Below, one piece after another: positions 6,926 through 12,310 of a stretch of 12,310 bases of DNA. The notes beneath the pieces are model-generated. The model saw nothing but the letters and a program-made list of their open reading frames with translations, had not been told where the DNA came from and did not search any database. The translations under genes were made by a program, and so were the position numbers. Origin of the DNA: Dehalococcoidia bacterium UBA1123 (GTDB lineage: Bacteria > Chloroflexota > Dehalococcoidia > Lucifugimonadales > UBA1123). Positions within the stretch are counted from its first letter, which is position 1, and each line of letters starts with the position of its first letter. The stretch lies in assembly GCA_002313895.1 (NCBI GenBank), contig DCAW01000095.1, positions 12,421-24,730 on the forward strand, read 5' to 3'.

Positions 6926-8239
6926 TCAGTTGCCCCTCTGGACTCGGCGAACGCCCCCCAAATCCGAGCCTTCCAGTGGCACCGTCCCGATGACTTTTGT
7001 CTGCTCCAGAGATTGCATCTCGTCAGAGGTGAATCCCAGAACTTCCTCCAGAACCTGGTTGTTGTGCTGGCCGAGGCTGGGGGCTGGTTCGTGGCGCGGT
7101 TGTGGCGCGCTGGCGCTTTTCCACATTGGGCCGCTGAGCAGGTGGGTGCCGGCGTCGGGATGCGTCACTGTCTGGAAATAGTCCCGCTGTTGGAGATGTG
7201 GGTCGTCGTAGGTGTCGCCGTCGCAGTCCAGCACTGGTCCCGCCGGTATTCCGTGAGCCTGAAGGAGGTCTGCAACCCGACGATGGTCTCGCTCAGACGT
7301 CCACTTTGAGATCGCATCGTCGAGCGCATCGACATTTTCCAGTCGAGACTCCAGCGTTTTGAACCGAGGGTCGTCAGACATCTGTGTTGAGCCGATGATC
7401 TGGCACAGTTCGCGCCACTCTCTTTCGCTGCGAACAGAGATTGCGACCCATGCGTCCTCCCCTCTGCATGGATAGGCTCCGTGGGGAGCCATCGCAGGAT
7501 GTCGATTTCCTCGTCGCTCTCGTGGTTGCCCGGTCAACCCATATTCTAAGAAAATCTCGCCCAGGTGCGGGACGAACGCTTCCGCCTGAGACATGTCGAT
7601 GAACTGTCCCTTGCCTGTGCGCGCCCGATTGTGGATCGCGGCGCACACCGCGAAGGCCGCGGTCACGCCCCCAACGGCGTCGGGATGATGCACCGGAGAT
7701 AGGCGGTGCAGTCCCAAATCCGGGTAGCCGCGGAGCGACGAATGGCCGGATATTGCGTCGATGGACATTCCCATACTGCGGATGCCCTTGTATGGGCCGG
7801 TGTTGCCATATCCGGGCATGAACAGCACGATCAGGTCTTGCTTGACCTGCCGTAGTTCTTCGTACCCTAGGCCGAACTTCTCCATGACCCCGAAGGCGGA
7901 GTTGCAAAACACGACGTCGCTGACCGCCGCAAGCTCTTTGAAGATCTCGACGCCCCTGGCACTGGTCAGGTCCAGAGTGATGCCCTGCTTGTTGCGGTTC
8001 AGGACGTTGAAGTTGGCGCTGCGATTCCAGGGTCGCTCCCCGGGGTCGCCGTCAGGGTAGCCTGGAGAGCCGGGGCGAGGGTTGATCGCCCCACGGGAGA
8101 TGCGTTGGATGGACTCGACTTTGACGATCTCGGCGCCCATGTCGCCCAATAGCGCGCCGCAGTACGGCCCGGCCCATATCTCGGCAAGCTCCAACGCTCG
8201 GACGCCTGCTAACGGACGTTTTTTGTTTTCTGAATTCAT
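6926..8239 (-). CDS. CaiB/BaiF (class III) CoA-transferase, catalytic Asp present
   Basis: This 437-residue protein is a class III CoA-transferase, moving CoA between carboxylic acids through an aspartyl-CoA thioester in the cytoplasm. Visible blocks are LAGVRALELAEIWAGPYCG (10-28), LLGDMGAEIVKVES (30-43), the region around NRNKQGITLDL (81-91), GYGNTGPYK (143-151) and HPDAVGGVTAAFAVCAAIHN (185-204), with the catalytic aspartate as Asp187. NRARTGKGQFIDMSQAEA (204-221) follows as expected, and HGIPAGPV and DPHLQQRDYF are the usual C-terminal blocks. Length is normal. ATG 8239 overlaps the stop of the upstream transferase gene (TGATG), so the two are translationally coupled. A TTG one codon earlier is an alternative. 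The acid substrate and CoA donor are unknown. Confidence 0.93.
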   Translation of the reverse strand: MNSENKKRPLAGVRALELAEIWAGPYCGALLGDMGAEIVKVESIQRISRGAINPRPGSPGYPDGDPGERPWNRSANFNVLNRNKQGITLDLTSARGVEIFKELAAVSDVVFCNSAFGVMEKFGLGYEELRQVKQDLIVLFMPGYGNTGPYKGIRSMGMSIDAISGHSSLRGYPDLGLHRLSPVHHPDAVGGVTAAFAVCAAIHNRARTGKGQFIDMSQAEAFVPHLGEIFLEYGLTGQPRERRGNRHPAMAPHGAYPCRGEDAWVAISVRSEREWRELCQIIGSTQMSDDPRFKTLESRLENVDALDDAISKWTSERDHRRVADLLQAHGIPAGPVLDCDGDTYDDPHLQQRDYFQTVTHPDAGTHLLSGPMWKSASAPQPRHEPAPSLGQHNNQVLEEVLGFTSDEMQSLEQTKVIGTVPLEGSDLGGVRRVQRGN

Positions 8240-9474
8240 CAAGACACGATGCCTGCCTCACGCAACGAGCCTATTTTTGCTTCATCCATTCCAAGAATTT
8301 GGGACAGCGCTTCGACGGTATGCTCTCCCAAGGCCGGAGCCGCGTGGCCTGGGACGTCATCTACTTCAGAAAATCCGAATGGCACGCCTGGATACGACAG
8401 AGCGCCGTGCTCAGGGTGTTCCAACTCTCGGAAGAAACCTCTCTCCTGGAAATGCTCGTCGTTCATAACATCTGTCGGGGTCAGCACAGGCCCTCCAGGG
8501 ATTCCGGCGTTATTGGTGGCCTCGAACACTTCGGCGCGAGTGTGCCTGTCCAGCCACTCCTGGAATATTGCCTCAAGCTCAATGCGGTTGTCGGTGCGAA
8601 GCTCGGGAGAGTTGAACCGCGGATCGTCCATAAGCTCTGTCTTGCCGATCATGCGGGCGATGTTGGGCCACATCCTCGGCCCCAGGGGAAGGAAACTCAC
8701 ATGGCCGTCCTTGCACTGGAACGTGCCGACGGCGTAGGGTTCACGGCCTCCGGCGGCGGAGGTCCGAGGCTCGCGGCGCGGGTCCAACTCGCCGTTGTAG
8801 GCGAAGGGCGCGCGCCGGCCGATCTGGTGAGGATGGCCCGCCATGCACTCCATGATCGAGACGTCCAACCAGTCACCCTGTCCAGTCATCAGAGCGCCCA
8901 CCGAAGCGCCCATCGTCGCCGAGGCGGCTGCGGTGCCTGCGAAATACTGGGCGATCTCGCCTCCGTACTTCAAGGGGTGTCGCTCGGGGATGCCCTCTCG
9001 GTGCATTCCGCCACCGGTGGCAAATACCGTAAGCTCGGTGTACTGGTAGTCTTTGTACGGCCCAGTCTGTCCGTATGGCGTGACTGAGGTCATCACAAGA
9101 CTTGGATTCAGGTCTTTCAAGCTATTGTAACTCAGCCCCAACGACTCCATGCGACCAGGCGCGAGGCTCTCGACAACGATGGAACTCTGTGTTGCCAGCT
9201 TGCGAAACAGGCTCTGGCCGTCGGCGGATTCCAGGTCCACTGCGACGCTCTTCTTGTTGGTGTTGAGGTGGAGAAACAGCGCTGTGTCCTCCACGGTGAG
9301 CGAGGTTTCGACTCGCTCGCCTGCCCACTGGCGTTGAGTCATGCTCACGGCATCGAGACGCTCGATTTTCATGACCTCCGCGCCGAGATCGGCCAGCATT
9401 TTGGCGCAATACGGTCCGGCAATACCGTCCGTGACTTCCAGGACTCGGATACCCTCAAGGGCCAGCAGTGGCAA
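8239..9474 (-). CDS. CaiB/BaiF (class III) CoA-transferase paralogue, catalytic Asp replaced by Gln
   Basis: This 411-residue protein has the class III fold: LEGIRVLEVTDGIAGPYCAK (6-25), LADLGAEVMKIERLD (28-41), TPYGQTGPYKDY (132-143), AGIPGGPVLTPTDVMND and a C-terminal ALGEHT block. At the place of the catalytic aspartate it reads GGEIAQYFAGTAAASA (171-186), so Gln176 sits where family members carry Asp, and the following RTGxGQ block is degraded to MTGQGDWLDVS. It is probably the non-catalytic partner of the next gene, as in two-subunit enzymes such as benzylsuccinate CoA-transferase BbsEF, where one subunit lacks the aspartate. The start is TTG 9474, with a very strong GGGGAGG seven bases upstream. 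It is the first gene of the pair, under the promoter at 9537-9509. The family is certain; heterodimer formation is inferred. Confidence 0.92.
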   Translation of the reverse strand: MPLLALEGIRVLEVTDGIAGPYCAKMLADLGAEVMKIERLDAVSMTQRQWAGERVETSLTVEDTALFLHLNTNKKSVAVDLESADGQSLFRKLATQSSIVVESLAPGRMESLGLSYNSLKDLNPSLVMTSVTPYGQTGPYKDYQYTELTVFATGGGMHREGIPERHPLKYGGEIAQYFAGTAAASATMGASVGALMTGQGDWLDVSIMECMAGHPHQIGRRAPFAYNGELDPRREPRTSAAGGREPYAVGTFQCKDGHVSFLPLGPRMWPNIARMIGKTELMDDPRFNSPELRTDNRIELEAIFQEWLDRHTRAEVFEATNNAGIPGGPVLTPTDVMNDEHFQERGFFRELEHPEHGALSYPGVPFGFSEVDDVPGHAAPALGEHTVEALSQILGMDEAKIGSLREAGIVS

Positions 9475-9508
9475 TAGACAACCTCCCCGCCGTCAGGCGA
9501 CAGGGCCA

Positions 9509-9537
9509 ATTCTCTACCGGAGGGCTTCGGGTGTCAA
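9509..9537 (-). promoter_or_regulatory. Sigma-70-type promoter for the CoA-transferase pair
   Basis: The minus strand carries a perfect TTGACA (9537-9532), a 17-bp spacer and GAGAAT (9514-9509), which matches four of six -10 positions. A second TTGACA lies 12 bp further upstream (9549-9544). Transcription would start near 9502, about 28 bases before the TTG start. Confidence 0.5.
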
Positions 9538-9549
9538 CATAGCTGTCAA

Positions 9550-9672
9550 CTTTCAGCCGTCAGCTAACAGAATCTAGGTATCAGGTTTTCAAGGCGTGGG
9601 GTTTCGTTTCCAGCCGTCCTCTCATCGACAACCGTAAGTCTTACGTATTCTGGTCCAAAGCTGAAAGCTGAC
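9550..9672. repeat. Imperfect inverted CTTTCAGC/GTCAGC motifs between divergent genes
   Basis: CTTTCAGC (9550-9557) followed by GTCAGC (9559-9564) recurs in inverted form as GCTGAAAG (9660-9667) overlapping GCTGAC (9667-9672). The intergenic stretch 9475-9767 (293 bp) holds this, a 13-bp palindrome and the transferase promoter, and no gene. The motif resembles dispersed intergenic repeats built from GCTGAAAGCTGA units, but only short pieces remain. Confidence 0.3.
9633..9645. promoter_or_regulatory. 13-bp palindrome CGTAAG-T-CTTACG, possible operator
   Basis: Two perfect 6-bp arms around one central base lie midway between the divergent transferase and xdhC genes. This is a possible dimeric regulator site. 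No clear sigma-70 promoter for xdhC was found nearby, so its role is open. Confidence 0.3.
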
Positions 9673-9767
9673 TGCTCCATTCGATTGCCTACCCGCATCC
9701 AAGTTGATAAGCTAAGAGCAGAGCCGCAGGCAGCGCTCATAAGGCACAAGGGAGTTGGGGAACCGAG

Positions 9768-10910
9768 ATGCATGACGTATTTCGCGAGGCAGTTAATCTT
9801 CTTGAAAAAGACGACCAGCTTGTGGTCGCAACCGTGATTCGCACCAAAGGCTCTACGCCTCAAAAGTCCGGAGCCAAACTGCTGGTTCGAAAGGACGGCT
9901 CTGGCGTTGGAACGCTTGGCGGTGGCTGCGTTGAGGGCGATATCTGGTTCGCCGCGTCCCAGCTTATGAAGCGCGGCGGCAGCGCTCAGTATCGCGAATA
10001 CCAACTTAACGAAGACCTGGCGGCCGATGACGGACTGGTCTGCGGCGGTACCATGTACTTCCTCATCGACCCGGTTTACAAACCCGAGGACTACCTCGAT
10101 TTCGCCAAAGAGATCGACGCGGCCTATCGGGGCGAGGGCGCAGTGGCCGTCGCGAACCTCATCAAGCCCGCTCCCGGAAGCGACGTTCCTCTGGGCGGCA
10201 AGTTGTTCATCCGCGAGGACGGTTTCACCGAAGGAACCTTGGGCGACTCCGAAATGGACGAGGCCGCAAAGGCCAAAGCCATCGAGCTTATGGTTCACGG
10301 CAAAAACGAGTACATCATCGCTGAGAACGGCGCAGAGTACTTCGTTGAAGCGTTCACCACGCCACCCCAGCTTGTTATCTGTGGCGGGGGGCATGTCTCT
10401 AAGGCTATCGCCGCTCACGCGAAATCCCTGGGATTTCGGCTGTTCATCACCGATGACCGTGATGAGTTCGCCAACAAACAGCGGTTCCCCGAAGCCGACA
10501 TGATAGTCGCCAAGAACCCGGAAGAGGCGCTGAAAGAGTTGCCCATCAACCCGAACACGTTCATCGTCGTGGCGACCCGAGGCCATAAGTTCGACAACGT
10601 CGCGCTGGCCGCTGCCGCTGCAACCTCCGCCCGATACGTCGGTCTGATGGGGAGCAAGCGCAAGACCATCCTCATATATGAAGACCTGGTGCGTATGGGC
10701 ATCTCGCTGGAACGGCTCAACGAGATTCGCTCGCCCATCGGCCTGGACATATCCGCTCGGACGCCTGAGGAGATAGCAATCTCCATCATCGGCGAGGTTT
10801 TGATGTTCCGGTTGGGCGGGACTGGACGGGCCATGAAACTGGATCAGAAGCAGATCGACCGCATCGTCGCGAAGGTCAAATCCGAAAAGACGGCTGCCGC
10901 CGCTGACTGA
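9768..10910 (+). CDS. xdhC: XdhC/CoxI family molybdenum-hydroxylase maturation protein
   Basis: This 380-residue protein has both XdhC domains. The N-terminal domain carries TVIRTKGSTPQKSGAKLLV (22-40) and VGTLGGGCVEGD (47-58), the family signature containing Cys54. The C-terminal Rossmann domain begins VICGGGHVSKAIAAHAKSLG (203-222), with FITDDRDEFA (226-235) after it. RSPIGLDISARTPEEIAISI (321-340) is the typical closing block. XdhC proteins bind molybdenum cofactor and help insert the sulfurated form into xanthine dehydrogenase and CO-dehydrogenase-like enzymes in the cytoplasm. ATG 9768 has GGGG seven bases upstream and gives the normal family length. The next gene follows after 10 bp and encodes a MocA-like nucleotidyltransferase, a standard partner. 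No hydroxylase subunit is in the window. The divergent transferase pair may or may not belong to the same pathway. Confidence 0.93.
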   Translation: MHDVFREAVNLLEKDDQLVVATVIRTKGSTPQKSGAKLLVRKDGSGVGTLGGGCVEGDIWFAASQLMKRGGSAQYREYQLNEDLAADDGLVCGGTMYFLIDPVYKPEDYLDFAKEIDAAYRGEGAVAVANLIKPAPGSDVPLGGKLFIREDGFTEGTLGDSEMDEAAKAKAIELMVHGKNEYIIAENGAEYFVEAFTTPPQLVICGGGHVSKAIAAHAKSLGFRLFITDDRDEFANKQRFPEADMIVAKNPEEALKELPINPNTFIVVATRGHKFDNVALAAAAATSARYVGLMGSKRKTILIYEDLVRMGISLERLNEIRSPIGLDISARTPEEIAISIIGEVLMFRLGGTGRAMKLDQKQIDRIVAKVKSEKTAAAAD

Positions 10911-10920
10911 CGACTCAATT

Positions 10921-11556
10921 TTGAACGATTCCGAAGAAACGAACGTGAGACGCGGGCCATCGGCTCGCGTCTCCGCTATTCTGACCGCCGCCGGCGAGTC
11001 CACCCGCATGGGCAGTCCCAAACCCCTTTTGCGGTGGCACGGCGTCACTCTGGTGGAATACCAGACTCGATGCCTTCTGGAGGGCGGAGTCTCCGAGGTC
11101 GTGGTCGTTCTGGGACACCGCGCCGAGGACGTTATCCCCTTCGTCAAAGGCCCCAATGTCCGATACGTCGTGAACTCTCGTTATCGAGAGGGCAAGACCA
11201 CATCCATAAAGACGGGCCTGGCAGCTGTGTCTCTCGACGCCGACGCTATAGCGCTCCTGGCCGTGGATCAGCCTCGAACGGCGGATGTCGTCTCCAGGGT
11301 TGTGACATCCCACATAGAGAACGACACCGCCATAACGTCCCCCCGATACCAGGGACACGGCGGGCATCCGCTCATATTCTCAGCGCGTCTCAGGCCGGAA
11401 CTCGAAAGCATCTCCGAGGGGAGCCAGGGCCTTCGCCAAGTGTTTCAAAACCACCTGGATGAGATCACAGAAGTCTTTTTCGACGACCCAATAATCCGCC
11501 TGGACCTCAACACACCAGAAGCGTATGCTGAGGCCCAGCTATTCTACAATTCGTGA
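10921..11556 (+). CDS. MocA/MobA-like molybdenum cofactor nucleotidyltransferase
   Basis: The 211-residue protein is a single NTP-transferase domain. VSAILTAAGESTRMGSPKPL (17-36) is the nucleotide-binding signature with Arg29 and Lys34, LLAVDQPRT (112-120) contains the metal-binding Asp116, and GHGGHPLIFS (145-154) and RLDLNTPEAY (193-202) are the usual later motifs. MocA adds CMP, and MobA adds GMP, to molybdopterin to make dinucleotide cofactors for molybdenum hydroxylases. Pairing with XdhC makes the MocA (cytidylyl) role more likely, but specificity is not read directly. It follows xdhC by 10 bp in one operon. The start is uncertain: TTG 10921 has no clear ribosome site, and GTG 10945 is an alternative that still precedes the conserved domain. 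Length is normal either way. Confidence 0.88.
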   Translation: MNDSEETNVRRGPSARVSAILTAAGESTRMGSPKPLLRWHGVTLVEYQTRCLLEGGVSEVVVVLGHRAEDVIPFVKGPNVRYVVNSRYREGKTTSIKTGLAAVSLDADAIALLAVDQPRTADVVSRVVTSHIENDTAITSPRYQGHGGHPLIFSARLRPELESISEGSQGLRQVFQNHLDEITEVFFDDPIIRLDLNTPEAYAEAQLFYNS

Positions 11557-11617
11557 GCCTGAACCAAAATCCGGTTTGAGCTGACGCCATATGTTTACGG
11601 ACTCTGAATTGTGCTCA

Positions 11618-12238
11618 TCACAAAGTTGAGCAACGCGCGAGTGGTGTCGTCAGTAGGTTTGCCAACCCCCCGCTGCCAGTGCGAGTGAGGTACTCCTGAT
11701 CCCCTTCGAACCGGGCACGGCGGTCTGATAACCCTCCATTTTGCGTTCGGTTGTGCCGGATGACTATGGTTCCTGGGTCACTATCGTCTATCGCGCCTGT
11801 GAAGTAGATGAATTCGTGAGCAACCAGAGAACCTGTCTCACCGCCGTGTTCTTGGCTCGTCTCTACCAATTCCCCAGTTCCGTTCAGATCTCCACTGATT
11901 GTGTAATCAAGACTGATAGTGTAGAGCTAGGTTTCACCGATCACCTTGGCAACGGAAAACGAATCTGTAACGGTGGTGGACACCCAATCGCCCTTAGTGG
12001 GTGTGCCAGCGGGCTGATTCGGCGTAGGTTCGGGCTCTGGGGTTGATGTCGGCGCGACGACGACGGCTGGCGCTGTGGGAACTGGAGTGACGATTGCTGT
12101 GGGAGCCGACACGTCAGCTTGCGACGCCGCGACCGCCGGACTGGATGTGGACTCCGACGAGCAGGCCGCCAGAGACGCAATTGCGACCAATGCGATAAAT
12201 CCCATAACAGTTGTTTCAAATAGCTTGCGGATTTTCAT
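11618..12238 (-). pseudogene. Lipoprotein with DUF3224-like domain, interrupted by in-frame TAG
   Basis: ATG 12238 has a perfect AGGAGG seven bases upstream (12251-12246). It opens a lipoprotein signal peptide, MKIRKLFETTVMGFIALVAI and then ASLAAC, with Cys26 as the lipid anchor. A Pro/Thr-rich linker (about 45-85) follows, then a domain beginning GDWVSTTVTDSFSVAKV. Codon 104 (11929-11927) is TAG. The same frame continues as LYTISLDYTISGDLNGTGEL, then HEFIYFTGAIDDSDPGTIVI, then TGSGGLANL, ending at TGA 11620-11618. The pattern (fGdl.G.G..., F.yFtG..d...Gt.v..h..t..GG, GSGtggLa.L) matches DUF3224-type beta-barrels as I remember them. The barrel also lacks its usual final strand, so the 3' end looks truncated or shifted. 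The 103-residue product up to the TAG could still be exported, but only as signal plus linker. The family call is moderate; the interruption is directly visible. Confidence 0.65.
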
Positions 12239-12310
12239 TTTGATGCCTCCTATTTGGCTAGTTGTGATTCGCCAGGTTGGTAGCTCCAAGCCGCATCAGA
12301 CCCGTGGCGT

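Noticed and set aside
6788..7309. Plus-strand open frame of 173 codons overlapping the CoA-transferase
   Set aside because: Shadow frame opposite a well-supported CoA-transferase gene and the cupredoxin start; no domain.
1045..11929. Alternative genetic code as the explanation of the in-frame stops
   Set aside because: All three stop codons interrupt genes, and the intact genes also end with TAA, TAG and TGA, so no single reassignment works.

Overview
The window looks like accessory metabolic DNA from an uncultured, moderately GC-rich bacterium. The best guess is a Chloroflexota lineage of the SAR202/Dehalococcoidia kind. This is inferred from the gene mix (luciferase-like flavin monooxygenase, paired CaiB/BaiF CoA-transferases, XdhC plus a MocA-type nucleotidyltransferase, an auracyanin/azurin-like cupredoxin) and from several TTG starts. 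No rRNA, tRNA or marker gene is present to prove it. No CRISPR array or intact transposase was seen.

Layout. (1) 69-575 encodes an intact GNAT acetyltransferase. (2) 634-1512 is bracketed by a perfect 12-bp inverted repeat and holds only a heavily decayed minus-strand gene for a secreted, HEF-motif metallopeptidase-like lipoprotein (803-1404). (3) 1539-4961 is a compact three-gene minus-strand operon: a clan-A-like glycoside hydrolase, a luciferase-like FMN monooxygenase and a SelA-like PLP enzyme. It diverges from a bicupin gene (5162-5950) across about 200 bp that carry a good sigma-70 promoter for the bicupin, a -10 box for the operon and three TTGAC direct repeats exactly 16 bp apart. (4) 6029-6839 is a broken minus-strand gene for a membrane-anchored cupredoxin protein; its first lesion is a TGA in place of the copper-ligand cysteine. 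(5) 6926-9474 holds two coupled CaiB/BaiF CoA-transferase genes. One keeps the catalytic aspartate and the other has glutamine there, which suggests a heterodimer. (6) 9768-11556 on the plus strand encodes XdhC/CoxI and a MocA-like nucleotidyltransferase, the maturation pair for molybdenum hydroxylases. (7) 11618-12238 is a minus-strand lipoprotein gene with a DUF3224-like domain, interrupted by an in-frame TAG.

How they work together. The operon plus bicupin look like a small cytoplasmic catabolic module acting on a sugar-like or glycosylated compound (hydrolysis, flavin oxidation, PLP-dependent elimination or amine chemistry, cupin chemistry). The CoA-transferase pair would activate a carboxylic acid. 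XdhC and the MocA-like protein would mature a molybdenum hydroxylase encoded elsewhere. No substrate can be named from sequence alone. A notable pattern is that all three genes for exported proteins are broken (by TAA, TGA and TAG respectively, plus frameshifts), while every cytoplasmic gene is intact.
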